The translations under genes were made by a program, and so were the position numbers. From Corynebacterium hansenii (GTDB lineage: Bacteria; Actinomycetota; Actinomycetes; Mycobacteriales; Mycobacteriaceae), in contig NZ_CP047211.1 in assembly GCF_030408795.1 (NCBI RefSeq), forward strand, positions 124,001 to 188,000: DNA of 64,000 bases, read 5' to 3'. The stretch's first letter is position 1. Every line of letters begins with the position of its first letter. This document shows positions 17,270 through 27,058 of the stretch, one piece after another. The notes below the pieces were generated by a model. The model was not told the origin of the DNA. It did not search any database and worked only from the letters and a program-made list of their open reading frames with translations.

Positions 17270-20200
17270 CTAGTCCTCCTCGGCGATCATCGGCCCCGGG
17301 GACCACAGGCCGGAGCGCGTGACCTCCCGGTGGTCGATGACGGCCGGCACCGCGCGGACGCCGTCTGGGTTCGCGCGGGACTGGAGCGCCTCGACGATGC
17401 CCCAGTCGCGGTTCCAGTCGTCCTTCTGGTACGCGGGCACCGACACCGACTCGTTGACGGCGTCCGACATGCCCAGGACGCCGCCCGCGGACAGCGACTG
17501 CCACGTGTCGGTCGACGAGACCTTCAGGTCGCGGTCCGGGGTGATGCGGTACTTCGGGTTCTCCGCCACGCCCGCGAAGTGGTCGAACGGGCGCTGGCAC
17601 GGGAACTGGAAGGCCACGGCCCAGTCCGGGATCGTCGGCACGGACTTGTCGATGACCTGCGGCATCGGCGTCAGCTCCGCCAGACGCGGCGGGGTGACGG
17701 CGACCCACTCGTCCTTGGCCAGGTTCTCGTCGGACACCACCAGGCGCACGGCCGTGGCGTCCTCCGGGATGTCGGCGGTCGGGAAGCGCAGGTTGCGCCA
17801 CGTCGGCGACGGGCCGATGTCCAGCGGCTCGGCCTCGTGCAGCGTCACCCAGTTCTGGCCGTCCCAGCGGCCGTACTGGGCCACCAGCTTCTGGCCCTTC
17901 TGCTTCACGCCGTTGATGTCGTGGTGGAAGATGCGGCCCGCGGCGGAAACCACCAGCAGCGGGTGCGACTCGGAACGCTCCGGCAGCTCGTACCAGGAAG
18001 TCTCCAGCGAGCCCGGGATCTGCACTTCCTCGGAGTAGGAGCCCAGCACCGGGACGCGCTTCGGGTCCAGGTCGAACGGCAGCGTCACGCGGGACTGGTT
18101 GACGCCGGCCTCGGCCTGGAAACCGCCCTCCGTCGACGCGCCCTCGCCGCCCGAAATCCAGTTGGAATCCGGGTTCTCGGAGCGGTCGGTGTTGGACTGG
18201 CCGTCGTTGACCCACACCGCGTCGGCGGTCATCTCGGCCGGCAGGCCGTTCGGGTCGAAACCGCGGGCCTTGCCCTCCGGGTCGAGGGAGTCGCCGAGGG
18301 ACACGCCGCCGACGGGCTTGAGGAAGCCCTTGTTCGGGTCGGTCTCCATCAGGACGTCCTCGGCCAGGTTGCAGGTCTGGCCGGTGAGCGCGCGGAGGTT
18401 GCCCAGGCCCACGGAGTACGCCGGGTACTGGGACACGAAGCCCTTGCCCAGGCTGAGCACCGAGAAAATGACCACCAGGAAGGACACCACGGCGAACGGC
18501 GAGGCGGCGACGGTGCCCAGGCGCAGGCGTGCCGCCATCGTCGACGGCTTGCGGTCCTTGCCGCGGAACTCCTGCACGAAGTGCAGGACCGCGCCGGCCG
18601 CCAGCGTGAGCACGGCGATGACCATGACGATGTTGCCGGCTTCGATGCCCTTGAGCTGCACCGTCTTGTCGAACCACGGCACGCCGTAGGCCGACACGTA
18701 CCACCAGCCGTTGATGCCCATCAGCGAGAACGCGAGCATGAAGATCGCCGCACCGGCGAAGAGCACCTGGTTGCGGCGGGAGCCGACGGCCCAGTGCGAG
18801 ATCGCCATCGCCGCCAGCGCGGCCAGCGCCGCGCCGATGCCGGCGTAGACGCCGAAGTGGTGGGTCCACTTGGTGGGCGTGAAGGTCAGGAAGAACATGG
18901 TGCCCACGAACATGAACACCAGGCGCATCGACGGACCGGCCAGGGCTCCCGGCACGGTGCGGTGGCGCAGCAGCGCGGCGACGGTGATGGCCAGCGCCAC
19001 CATCGCCGCGACCACGGCGAAGCGGCGGGTGAAGGAACCGTCGACCGACTGGAGGATCATCCAGTAGTAGCGGATCGGCTCCTCGTACCACGGCATGGAC
19101 GGGCCGATGGCGCTGCGGACGCGGGTCGACTCCTTCACGGAGGCCAGGGTCTGGTCGCCGAAGACGGCCACGAGGATCGCGGTGCCTGCGGCGAGGAACG
19201 GCATGACCTGCATCAGCGGGGCGGCGGCGCCGCCGCCGAGGGCCTTGTTGCGCTCGACGACGATGCGCACCAGCATCGGCAGGCCGCCGAGCAGCGCGGC
19301 GACGGCCATCAGGCCGGTCGGGCCGCAGCTCAGCGACAGCGTGGCGATGACGACGCCGATGGCCGCCGGGAACAGGCGGCGGGTGAGGATGGCCCGCTCG
19401 ATGAACACCCACGTCAACAGGGTGCCCAGCGCGATGACCGGCTCGGGGCGCAGGCCGTTGTTGTACGGCAGCCAGAACGCCAGCAGAACGCCGGCGGCGG
19501 ACCAGTAGGCCACGCGGCGGCCGGCGATGTCCTTGCCCAGGCGCGGGATGATCAGGCGCGACAGCACGAACCAGATGGCGAACGCCGACAGCAGGGCCGG
19601 CAGGCGCATCCACACCGAGGCCGTGGAGAACTTCACCATCAGGGCCAGCAGGTCGTAATACGGGGCGCCGAACGGCGATTCGGGGACGCCGAACCAGCGG
19701 TAGTAGTTGGCCATGTACCCCGACTCGTCGGAGACGCGGGCCATGGTGAAGATGTAGCCGTCATCGGAGGTGTTCGCGCCGATGAAGTGCCACACGATCA
19801 GGATGAAGCCGACCAGGGCGTCCAGCGGCCTGATGCGCCAGGCGTCCTTGCGCAGCCACGGGGTCGGGGAGGAACCGTCGACCTTGTCGATGCGCCACAG
19901 CGTCCACAACGACACCAGGGCCATGAGCAGGCCCAGCCACATGGCGATGTACTTGATGATCGTCGGCTTCGACGTGTAGCGGCTGTCGATCTCCATGTTG
20001 ACGTTCAGCCCGGCGGAGACCGCCGCGGCCGCGTCGCCGTCGGCGCGCAGGGAGGTGTAGATGCCGACTGTCTGCGGCCGGATGTCCTCCTCCACGATGC
20101 CGCGCAGTGGCTGGCCCTCAGCGTTGACCGCGCCCTCGACGAACGCCTCGGTGCGTTCGTGGTTGGAGCGGATGGAGATGACGCGGTCGCGGTTGGCCTC

Positions 20201-20656
20201 GACCTGCTCCTCGTCGAGCGTCAGCACCGGGCGGTCGCGGACGACGACGTCGACGGAGCCGTTGACGCGCCGCACCTGAAGGCCCTCGGCCGTCGGGTCC
20301 TTCGAATCCGGCGGCAGCGTCCCGACCAGCAGGTTGCGGCCTTCCGGCAGTTCGTCGGCAAGCGACAGCGGGACTTCCATGGACAGCGAGATCGGGGCCT
20401 GCGCCATCAGGGGCGCGTCGACCGACCTGAGGCTGTCGTTCTGGGGCCAGGTCAGCGACGACTGGGTCTGGGTGACCGGCAGGAACGGCAGGGCGACGAA
20501 GCACAGAAAACCGATGATGCCCGCGGCAATGGCGGCGATCCGAACTCCCTTTTGGGGTTTCGGGCCGTCCATCGGCGGGCGTTCGATCCGGTCGACGGTG
20601 ACGACGGGTTCGTCGGGGTCCGGGGCCCTCGTGATTTCACTGGTTTCGGCAGACAC
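17270..20656 (-). CDS. embC: Arabinosyltransferase Emb (cell-wall arabinan synthesis)
   Basis: Predicted 1128 aa GT-C enzyme, the size of mycobacterial EmbA/B/C; corynebacteria carry a single Emb, and only one is present here. It extends arabinan on galactan using decaprenyl-phospho-arabinose in the periplasm. After one N-terminal helix (~40-60) comes a periplasmic domain (~65-225). The catalytic acidic loop NTSDDGYIF follows near residue 295, then some dozen membrane helices including the proline motif region LRPEPVIALGT, and a C-terminal carbohydrate-binding region (~730-1128). The GTG start follows TAAACT by 8 nt (leaderless). Members are ethambutol targets. Confidence 0.95.
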   Translation of the reverse strand: MSAETSEITRAPDPDEPVVTVDRIERPPMDGPKPQKGVRIAAIAAGIIGFLCFVALPFLPVTQTQSSLTWPQNDSLRSVDAPLMAQAPISLSMEVPLSLADELPEGRNLLVGTLPPDSKDPTAEGLQVRRVNGSVDVVVRDRPVLTLDEEQVEANRDRVISIRSNHERTEAFVEGAVNAEGQPLRGIVEEDIRPQTVGIYTSLRADGDAAAAVSAGLNVNMEIDSRYTSKPTIIKYIAMWLGLLMALVSLWTLWRIDKVDGSSPTPWLRKDAWRIRPLDALVGFILIVWHFIGANTSDDGYIFTMARVSDESGYMANYYRWFGVPESPFGAPYYDLLALMVKFSTASVWMRLPALLSAFAIWFVLSRLIIPRLGKDIAGRRVAYWSAAGVLLAFWLPYNNGLRPEPVIALGTLLTWVFIERAILTRRLFPAAIGVVIATLSLSCGPTGLMAVAALLGGLPMLVRIVVERNKALGGGAAAPLMQVMPFLAAGTAILVAVFGDQTLASVKESTRVRSAIGPSMPWYEEPIRYYWMILQSVDGSFTRRFAVVAAMVALAITVAALLRHRTVPGALAGPSMRLVFMFVGTMFFLTFTPTKWTHHFGVYAGIGAALAALAAMAISHWAVGSRRNQVLFAGAAIFMLAFSLMGINGWWYVSAYGVPWFDKTVQLKGIEAGNIVMVIAVLTLAAGAVLHFVQEFRGKDRKPSTMAARLRLGTVAASPFAVVSFLVVIFSVLSLGKGFVSQYPAYSVGLGNLRALTGQTCNLAEDVLMETDPNKGFLKPVGGVSLGDSLDPEGKARGFDPNGLPAEMTADAVWVNDGQSNTDRSENPDSNWISGGEGASTEGGFQAEAGVNQSRVTLPFDLDPKRVPVLGSYSEEVQIPGSLETSWYELPERSESHPLLVVSAAGRIFHHDINGVKQKGQKLVAQYGRWDGQNWVTLHEAEPLDIGPSPTWRNLRFPTADIPEDATAVRLVVSDENLAKDEWVAVTPPRLAELTPMPQVIDKSVPTIPDWAVAFQFPCQRPFDHFAGVAENPKYRITPDRDLKVSSTDTWQSLSAGGVLGMSDAVNESVSVPAYQKDDWNRDWGIVEALQSRANPDGVRAVPAVIDHREVTRSGLWSPGPMIAEED

Positions 20657-20950
20657 GGGAACCCAGTTTACGGAAAAGCGGCTTTTTGCCTAATCAGAGA
20701 AGGAAGCACCCCACCGCGCCCCACCCGAACCGATCGGTTCATTCACCTGGGCCGAATGCGGGGCGGACGGTGCCGGCGCATCGGGTAGCAGATTGCCTAG
20801 CCCACCCGAACCGGTGGAGAAATGGTGCCGGGCATCGGCGGTGCGGCGCAATGGATTGGCGGCCGGGTCGCTCGGTCGATCGGCGGTCATGTGGCACGGG
20901 GACGCCCGGTCGGGAGCGTTCACGGCCGGGCACCGCGGCGCCTTCGCCGG

Positions 20951-21081
20951 CTAACCCACTCCGAATCGAGCCCGGCCACATCAACCACCCCGGTTAACCC
21001 ACCCCGAATGGTGCCCCGCCGCGTCAACCAGCCCGGTTAACCCACCCTGAATGGTGCCCGGCCACCTCAACCAGCCTGGCT
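20951..21081. repeat. Tandem single-arm copies of the AACCCACCCCGAA repeat
   Basis: Three ~45-bp units (near 20951, 20994 and 21039), each of the form TAACCCACYCCGAATSG..., lead directly into the full hairpin at 21082. They share that hairpin's outer arm but lack the returning strand. No gene is visible in 20657-21252. Confidence 0.7.
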
Positions 21082-21144
21082 AACCCACCCCGAATGCGCA
21101 GACCCACCCGCTGTAACGGGTGGGTCTGCGCATTCGGGGTGGGT
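21082..21144. repeat. Intergenic hairpin repeat (AACCCACCCCGA family), copy 1
   Basis: About 63 nt forming an almost perfect hairpin: AACCCACCCCGAATGCGC continues into CAGACCCACCCG, a 6-nt loop CTGTAA, then the complement. It lies between emb and the end of aftA. Confidence 0.8.
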
Positions 21145-21252
21145 GTACGAGTGGGTGGGCCGCACCGGCCGTTACCGTGCCCCTACCGCGGTCCTTACCG
21201 CGCGACCTGCGGCCCCAGATCCGCGGGCCCCACCGCGCCCTTACAAGACCGC

Positions 21253-23301
21253 CTACTTCGCCGGCGCGTCGTTGCGGATCAGCACCACGAACGGCCCGAT
21301 CTGGGAGGTGGTCCAATGCCCGCGGAACGCGGCGGGGTCGAACGTCACGCCGCGGAAGAGGACGTTGGGGTTGTTGGGGTAGATGTCGTCGGCCAGGTCG
21401 AGCGTGTAGGGCGACTTCGGGTCCGTCGAATCGCCCCGGAGGATGATCGCGTCGGGGCCGCGCCACGGGTCGGAGTCCATTGCGGCGACGAGCTCGTCGG
21501 GGTCGCTGATCTTCGCCCATTCCTCGATGGCGGCATTGCGGCGGTCGAACTCGCCGAGCGGGTTGGCGTAGTGGCTGGTGAGCGCCTGGAAGGAGTACCA
21601 GGGGAAGAACGCCTGGAAGTTGCGTTCGTCGGTCAGCACCACCGATTTCGTCGGCTCGAGCCCGGCGTCGCGCAGCGCGGCGTCGATTTCGGGGTAGCGG
21701 GCGCCGGCGTCGGGGGCGAAACGGTCGGCGCGTTCGCCGTATCCGTCGGTGTCGGTGTGCGCCAGGTCGATGGGGCCGTGCAGCCGGTTGGGAATGGACT
21801 GCGCGTAGCCGACGCCGGCGAGCAGGATCACGGCCGCGAGCGTGGCGCTGACGGTCCGCGCGACGGCCGGGCCGACGGCGGCCGGCCACAGCCGCTCGAC
21901 GCCGTTGAGCTTCATGTCCGCGATGGCGAACACGCCGGCGGTGGCCAGCATGAGCGTGATGGGCGCCTCGAGGCGGAAACCGAGCAGCGTCCGCCCGGCC
22001 AGCGTGGCGATCATCGACGCGACGACCCACCCGTACATGACCGACAGCCCGATGATCAGCGCGCGGGTGTCGGGTTCGAGGACGCGGACGATCATCCACA
22101 GCAGGCCCAGCAGGCACATCACGCCGATGACGGAAGCGGCGAACATCGGCAGCGGCACGCGCGCGCCGTTGTCGGGCAGGTAGTTCATGGCGGTCGCGCC
22201 GGAGGACGGCGCGCCGGTCAGCGTGGCCCACACGTAGGGGCCCCAGACGGTGGCGGCGATGAGCATGGAGCCCGCGCCCATCAGGATCAGCTTGACGACG
22301 GGCCGCCAGGATCGTTCGGCCGCGCAGACCGCGATGGTCAGGGTGACCACGATGAGCGCCCCGACGGCGGTGTGCAGGGTGTAGAAGGTGGCGGAAACGC
22401 CGAGGAACACGATGACGCCGATGGTCGCCGACCACGCCCCGGCCAGGGCGCGGCGGGCCATGACGGCCAGCGGCGGCAGGCCCATGGCGACGACGGCGGC
22501 GTAGGGCTCGTCGGCGGTGGTGGAGATGGCGATGGCCGTCGTCAGCAGCGCGATGCCCGCGGCGACGGGCAGCGAGCCGGACAGCCGCTGCCACACCGGC
22601 ACCAGCAGCGAACCGCCGGCGGCGAGGGTGATCAGCGCCCACGGCTGGAAGACCTCCCAGCCGGGCATGCCCAGCACGTTGGCCAGGCGGCCGCCGAGGA
22701 AGAACCAGCCGGCGGGGTAGTAGGACGGCACGTCGATGTAGGCCATGTCGTGCAGCCCGAATTCCGCGGTCATGCGCGAGAGGTATTCGGTGCGGAATTC
22801 CTGGTCGACGCTGATGCCGTCGAGGTACAGGCGCGTCGAGCCCAGCGGGATGGCCAGCGTGGACACGACCAGCGCGGCGGGCGACAGGTAGGCGGCCACG
22901 TAGGTGAGCAGCTCCATCCACCGCGGCCGGGCGCCGGCGCCGCGGGTGGCCCAGAAGTACAGCAGCACGGTCACGGCGAGCAGCAGGATCACCGTCGCCG
23001 CCGAGGAGATCGCGCGGGTGACCATCGAGCCGCCGAACGCGGGCAGCGACACCCGCTTCAGCAGGAACCATGCGACGAACGCGACGAGCGCGCCGCCGAT
23101 CACGGCGGCCGCCATGCCGAGCGCCGCGTGCTTCAGCGACAGCTGGTCGTCCGCGAAAACCTCCCCCACGGGGTCGGTGGCGAAGGGGTCGGCCTGGTGG
23201 ACCCTGGTCGCCCCGGCTGTCGGGGTCCCGGCTTCCGCGCCGGGTGCCGCCTCGGTTGCCGCGTCGGGCGCCGTGGTGGGCGCCGAGGTGCTTTCTGACA
23301 T
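21253..23301 (-). CDS. aftA: Galactofuran-priming arabinofuranosyltransferase AftA
   Basis: Predicted 682 aa GT-C membrane enzyme that adds the first arabinofuranose to galactan. A disordered N-terminus (~1-50, Thr/Ala/Pro-rich) is followed by helices from ~60. The first periplasmic loop carries YLDGISVDQEFRTEYLSRM, where the acidic pair typical of AftA lies, and DVPSYYPAGWFFLGGR. The C-terminal ~180 residues are a soluble periplasmic domain (VVLTDERNFQAFFPWYSF onward). In mycobacteria AftA sits between dprE2 and embC, as here. The ATG at 23301 is preferred; GAGACT ends 6 nt before it and may be its -10. Confidence 0.94.
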   Translation of the reverse strand: MSESTSAPTTAPDAATEAAPGAEAGTPTAGATRVHQADPFATDPVGEVFADDQLSLKHAALGMAAAVIGGALVAFVAWFLLKRVSLPAFGGSMVTRAISSAATVILLLAVTVLLYFWATRGAGARPRWMELLTYVAAYLSPAALVVSTLAIPLGSTRLYLDGISVDQEFRTEYLSRMTAEFGLHDMAYIDVPSYYPAGWFFLGGRLANVLGMPGWEVFQPWALITLAAGGSLLVPVWQRLSGSLPVAAGIALLTTAIAISTTADEPYAAVVAMGLPPLAVMARRALAGAWSATIGVIVFLGVSATFYTLHTAVGALIVVTLTIAVCAAERSWRPVVKLILMGAGSMLIAATVWGPYVWATLTGAPSSGATAMNYLPDNGARVPLPMFAASVIGVMCLLGLLWMIVRVLEPDTRALIIGLSVMYGWVVASMIATLAGRTLLGFRLEAPITLMLATAGVFAIADMKLNGVERLWPAAVGPAVARTVSATLAAVILLAGVGYAQSIPNRLHGPIDLAHTDTDGYGERADRFAPDAGARYPEIDAALRDAGLEPTKSVVLTDERNFQAFFPWYSFQALTSHYANPLGEFDRRNAAIEEWAKISDPDELVAAMDSDPWRGPDAIILRGDSTDPKSPYTLDLADDIYPNNPNVLFRGVTFDPAAFRGHWTTSQIGPFVVLIRNDAPAK

Positions 23302-23402
23302 GCGAACAGTCTCGCATACGCGCCGGACCGCGACCGCGTTGCTTTGCGACGGCACGGCCCACCCCATGTCCCCTCTGGCCCGCCGGACCCCACCGAAGCG
23401 CA

Positions 23403-23466
23403 AACCCACCGCGAGTTGGTCAACCCGCCTGCAATGAGGGGTGGGTTGACCAACTCGGGGTGGGTT
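23403..23466. repeat. Intergenic hairpin repeat (AACCCACC...GGTGGGTT family), copy 2
   Basis: The outer arms match the other copies (AACCCACC/GGTGGGTT), but the inner stem is different and still complementary: GAGTTGGTCAACCC pairs with GGGTTGACCAACTC. It lies between the dprE2 stop and the aftA start. Confidence 0.78.
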
Positions 23467-23486
23467 CGGCGGGAAGTGAGCGGCCC

Positions 23487-24248
23487 CTAGATCGGCAGCT
23501 TGCGGAAGATGGGGCGCGGGATGTGCTTCAGGATCATCATCACCCACTGGAACGGCGGCGGCGCCCACACCAGGGACTTGCCGGCGTCGACGGAACGGAC
23601 GGCGAGCTCGGCGACGTCCTCCTTGTTCACCGTCAGCGGCGCCTCCTTCACGCCGGCCGACATGCGGGTGCGCACCTGGCCGGGGCGGATGACGAGCGTC
23701 TTCACGCCGTACTCCTCCAGCGCCTCGCCGAGGCACAGGTAGAACCCGTCCAGGCCGGCCTTCGTCGAGCCGTAGACGAAGTTGGAGCGGCGGACGCGCT
23801 CGCCCGCGGCGGACGACATGGCGATGAACTGGCCATGGCCCTGCGCCTTGAACTTCTGGCCGACCAGCACGCCCACCGACACGGCGCCGGTGTAGTTGAC
23901 CTGCGCGATCTGCACGGCCTTGCGCTGGTTCTGCCACAGCTCCTCGGCCTCGCCGAGCAGGCCGAAGGCGACGATGCAGATGTCGACGTCGCCGTCGGAG
24001 AACGCCTCGTCGATGACGTCCGGGTGGCAATCGAAATCGGTGGCGTCGAAGTCGATGATGCGGACGTCGGTGGCGCCGGCGGCGCGCATCTGCGCCTCGG
24101 CGGCCTCGCGGCCCGGGTCATCGGCCAGGGCGGCGAGAATGACCTTGGCGGGGCCCTTCTCCAGGAATGCGGCGGTGATGGCGAGGCCGATCTCGCTGGT
24201 GCCGCCGAGCACCAGGATGGACTGGGGGACACCCACGGCGTTGATCAT
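23487..24248 (-). CDS. dprE2: Decaprenylphosphoryl-2-keto-ribose reductase
   Basis: Predicted 253 aa short-chain dehydrogenase that, with DprE1, epimerises decaprenyl-phospho-ribose to decaprenyl-phospho-arabinose, the donor for AftA and Emb. The NAD(P) loop GGTSEIG is at ~15-21, the catalytic serine lies in AMSSAAGE, and YGSTKAG carries the Tyr/Lys pair. Length is normal. AGGAG precedes the ATG, and the gene starts 22 bp after dprE1 stops, so they form one unit. Confidence 0.95.
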   Translation of the reverse strand: MINAVGVPQSILVLGGTSEIGLAITAAFLEKGPAKVILAALADDPGREAAEAQMRAAGATDVRIIDFDATDFDCHPDVIDEAFSDGDVDICIVAFGLLGEAEELWQNQRKAVQIAQVNYTGAVSVGVLVGQKFKAQGHGQFIAMSSAAGERVRRSNFVYGSTKAGLDGFYLCLGEALEEYGVKTLVIRPGQVRTRMSAGVKEAPLTVNKEDVAELAVRSVDAGKSLVWAPPPFQWVMMILKHIPRPIFRKLPI

Positions 24249-24270
24249 GTTCGTTGGCTCCTAATCGGTT

Positions 24271-25740
24271 CTAGCGCAGCTCGAGGCGGCGGCTCATGTC
24301 GGACTCGAACACCCCGGTGGGGTCGATGTCGTTGCGGATGCGCAGCCAGTCGCCCATCTTCGGGTACATGGCGTGGAAGTTCTCCGCGGAGGTGCGGGAT
24401 TCCTTGGCCAGGTACAGGCGGCCGCCGAACTCCATGACGCGCTTGTCCAGCTCGTCGAGGAACGGGCCGAGGCCGCGCTTGATGGGGAAGTCCACGCAGA
24501 CGTTCCAGCCCGGCATGGGGTACGACAGGTGGCCGCGGTTGCCCTCGCCGAACAGCTTGAACACGTTCAGCGCCGAGTAGTGCCCGGACTTCTGGATGTC
24601 GCGGATGATGTCCTTGAACGGCTCCACGGCGTCCATGGGGACGACGAACTGGTACTGCAGGAAGCCGCGCTTGCCGTAGCCGCGGTTCCACTCGCCGATG
24701 AGGTCGAGCGGCTGGTAGAACTGCGTCAGGTTCTGGACCTGGTTGCGGTAGGTGCCGGACTTCAGCCACCACAGCTCGCCGATGGCGATCATGGACAGCT
24801 TGTTCATGGTGAAGGACGGGAAGATGTCCGGGACCGTCACCAGCTGGGGGGCGTTGAACTTCAGCGGGTCCTTCGCCAGCTTCGGCGAAAGCTCCTGCAG
24901 CTGGTCGAGGGTGGCCAGGCTGCCGCGGGAAATGGCGGCGCGGCCGAGCTTCGGCTCCGGCGAGATCGCGTCGAACCACGCGGACGAATAGGTGTAGTTG
25001 TGCTCCGAGCCGTCGGAGTGGAACGCCACCGTCTCGTCGAGGTCGGCGGTGAGGTCGCCGTCGGCGATGAAGTACGCGGTCTCCGTCTTGGTCATGCGGA
25101 TCTTCGCGCGGAGGATGATGCCGGTCAGGCCCATGCCGCCGACGGTCGCCCAGAACAGTTCGCCGGACGGGTCGTCGTCGGAGCCTTCGGGCTCGAGGTG
25201 CAGGATGCGGCCGTCGGCGACGAGCAGTTCCATGGACACCACGTGGTTGCCGAAGGATCCGGCGGAGTGGTGGTTCTTGCCGTGGATGTCGGGGCCGATG
25301 GCGCCGCCGATGGTGACCTGGCGGGTGCCGGGCAGCACGGGGACCCACAGGCCGTAGGGCAGGGCGGCCTTCATCAGCTGGTCGAGGGTGACGCCGCCGT
25401 CGACGTCGACGATCGCCGAGTCGGGGTCGATGGAGTGGATGTGGTTGAGGGCCTGCATGTCCACGACGAGGCCGCCGGCGTTCTGGGCGGGGTCGCCGTA
25501 GGAGCGGCCCATGCCGCGGGGGATGACGCCGCGCTTGAGGTGCGAGGGCTTTCCGTCGTTCTGCTCTGCGACGGCGCGCACCGCGTTGGCGATCTCCGTC
25601 ACGTCGGAGGTGGTCAGTACCTCCGAGGTCGAGGGGGCCGTGCGGCCCCAGCCGGTGAGGGTCCTGGCTTCTGTGGATACGGCTCCGGGGGCACCGGTCG
25701 AAGCGTCGGTGCTGGGCGTGCCGTTGCTGTGTGCAGACAT
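24271..25740 (-). CDS. dprE1: Decaprenylphosphoryl-beta-D-ribose 2-oxidase (FAD)
   Basis: Predicted 489 aa flavoprotein oxidase of the vanillyl-alcohol-oxidase fold. The FAD-binding part spans ~40-215 ([40 protein letters not shown]). The substrate domain includes [10 protein letters not shown], whose cysteine, about C415 here, corresponds to the residue that nitro-benzothiazinones modify covalently in the mycobacterial enzyme. A ~30-residue disordered N-terminus precedes homology. The ATG at 25740 is supported by TAGCCT (25749-25754, minus strand) 8 nt upstream, leaderless. Confidence 0.97.
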   Translation of the reverse strand: MSAHSNGTPSTDASTGAPGAVSTEARTLTGWGRTAPSTSEVLTTSDVTEIANAVRAVAEQNDGKPSHLKRGVIPRGMGRSYGDPAQNAGGLVVDMQALNHIHSIDPDSAIVDVDGGVTLDQLMKAALPYGLWVPVLPGTRQVTIGGAIGPDIHGKNHHSAGSFGNHVVSMELLVADGRILHLEPEGSDDDPSGELFWATVGGMGLTGIILRAKIRMTKTETAYFIADGDLTADLDETVAFHSDGSEHNYTYSSAWFDAISPEPKLGRAAISRGSLATLDQLQELSPKLAKDPLKFNAPQLVTVPDIFPSFTMNKLSMIAIGELWWLKSGTYRNQVQNLTQFYQPLDLIGEWNRGYGKRGFLQYQFVVPMDAVEPFKDIIRDIQKSGHYSALNVFKLFGEGNRGHLSYPMPGWNVCVDFPIKRGLGPFLDELDKRVMEFGGRLYLAKESRTSAENFHAMYPKMGDWLRIRNDIDPTGVFESDMSRRLELR

Positions 25741-25850
25741 CAGGAATCAGGCTACTCCCGGCGGGATGAGTCCACATGAGGGCGCGCCCCCGGAGCATTC
25801 GCAGAAACACCTGAGAATCCCCGGCAGGGCGGTGGCCGGCGGCACATTCG

Positions 25851-25964
25851 CTTTGCGACGCCCATGTGGCGCGTGGACCGCGCGTCTGCTTTGCGACGCC
25901 CATGTGGCGCGTGGATCGCACGTCTGCTTTGCGACGCCCGCGGGGAACGTGGGCGTCGCAAAGC
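25851..25964. repeat. Tandem TTTGCGACGCCC repeats ending in a palindrome
   Basis: Three ~38-bp units start GCTTTGCGACGCCCATGTGG or a close variant (25850, 25888, 25926). The third folds back as GCTTTGCGACGCCC and GGGCGTCGCAAAGC (25926-25964). The same 10-bp core CTTTGCGACG is scattered through other intergenic gaps of the window. Confidence 0.78.
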
Positions 25965-26005
25965 AAAAAGGGACGAAAGGGAAAAAGGGACGAAAGGGAG
26001 GAGCC

Positions 26006-26233
26006 TCAGAGGTCCATGAGGTCGCGGATCTCCTGGGGCAACTCGTCCTGCGAGGTGATGGTGGGGCCCTCGTACTCCTCGAGGAGCCGGTACACGCGCG
26101 TGCGGCTGACGCTGTCGAGCAGCGGCAGCTCCTGGGCGACCATGCGCGTCATCTCCGACGACAGCGGGGTGTTCGTGTGCTCCGCCGCGATGTAGACGGG
26201 GTCTTTCTTCTTCTTCCTGAGGAATCCGAACAT
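26006..26233 (-). CDS. Small conserved-looking protein of unknown function (75 aa)
   Basis: A basic N-terminus (MFGFLRKKKKDP) is followed by an acidic helical body ending in DELPQEIRDLMDL. It has no membrane segment or recognised domain. Evidence that it is real: TACTGT (26241-26246, minus strand) ends exactly 7 nt before the ATG, the leaderless arrangement of its neighbours, and codon use is typical. It diverges from the 26330 gene, 96 bp away. Confidence 0.62.
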   Translation of the reverse strand: MFGFLRKKKKDPVYIAAEHTNTPLSSEMTRMVAQELPLLDSVSRTRVYRLLEEYEGPTITSQDELPQEIRDLMDL

Positions 26234-26329
26234 GGGTCGAACAGTACCGGGCGCCCCGGATCGGCCGGCGTTCGAACGCGGCGGGCGCGGGCCGGTGGGC
26301 GATCCGCGCGGGCGGTTATCCTGTTGCCC

Positions 26330-26989
26330 ATGAGCGAGCCCACGACCGAGAACGCCGCCGTTTCGGATGCCGCCCCGACCACCATCGCCATCGTCGCCGC
26401 GCCGGGCGAGTCCGGAGCCGGTTCGGGTTCCGGTTCAAGCTCGGGTGCAGAGTCCGGTTCGGGTGCGGAGCCCGGTTCGGGCTCCGGCGCAATCGCCGTG
26501 TGGCACGTGCAGCTCGCGCCGCAGCTGACCGGGGACCGGCTGTCGGGGGCGTGGCTCGTCGACCCGGAATCCGACGGTGCCGCGGAGACGCTGGCCAATC
26601 TGTTCGCCGGGGCGGCGGTGCTGGCCGTGGGGGAGGAGGCGGACGTCGTCAAGCGGACCCCCGGGCCCCGCGTGGACCTCGCGGCGACGACGAAGGCGCT
26701 GCGCACGCACGTGAAGGAACTGAAGGACCGCGTCGCCGAGGAGAAGGCGAAGCCGGGCAAGGACAAGCTGGTGGCGCCGCGTTTCCCGGCGGTCGACGAC
26801 GTCGAGCCCATCGAATTCGCCCACGTGGGTGAGCCCGCGGCGAGGCCGGCGCTGGCGTGGGCGCGCGGCCTGGAGGAGCTCACGGCGACGTGGTCCGAGA
26901 TCGAATCCCAACGGCGTCGGCGCGACTACCTGCGCGAACCGTGGGGAGCCGATGCTCGCCCCCTGCCTTTGGAGTATGTGGCGGAATAG
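26330..26989 (+). CDS. Hypothetical protein, 219 aa
   Basis: Residues ~25-55 are a Gly/Ser/Ala low-complexity spacer. A compact N-terminal part (IAVWHVQLAPQLTGDRLSGAWLVDPES) is followed by a helical, charged region (VKELKDRVAEEKAKPGKDK) and an Arg-rich C-terminus. No signal peptide, membrane helix or family recognised. TATCCT (26317-26322) ends 7 nt before the ATG, so the start is well placed and the mRNA probably leaderless. The next gene, 69 bp on, has its own promoter. Confidence 0.72.
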   Translation: MSEPTTENAAVSDAAPTTIAIVAAPGESGAGSGSGSSSGAESGSGAEPGSGSGAIAVWHVQLAPQLTGDRLSGAWLVDPESDGAAETLANLFAGAAVLAVGEEADVVKRTPGPRVDLAATTKALRTHVKELKDRVAEEKAKPGKDKLVAPRFPAVDDVEPIEFAHVGEPAARPALAWARGLEELTATWSEIESQRRRRDYLREPWGADARPLPLEYVAE

Positions 26990-27058
26990 CCGCGTACCGG
27001 GGCCGACCGGGCGTTCGCGGCCCGACGGGGTTGCCGGGGCGCCGGTACGCTTGGGGAC

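Noticed and set aside
17126..20788. A 1,220-codon open frame opposite emb
   Set aside because: His/Arg/Gln-rich shadow of the arabinosyltransferase with no domain or start signal of its own.
20951..21144. Possible CRISPR array or attachment site
   Set aside because: Units lack constant repeat/spacer structure, and no integrase or cas gene is near; they resolve as partial copies of the hairpin repeat.
25851..25964. Possible CRISPR array
   Set aside because: Three similar ~38-bp units abut without unique spacers, the last is palindromic, and no cas gene is in the window.
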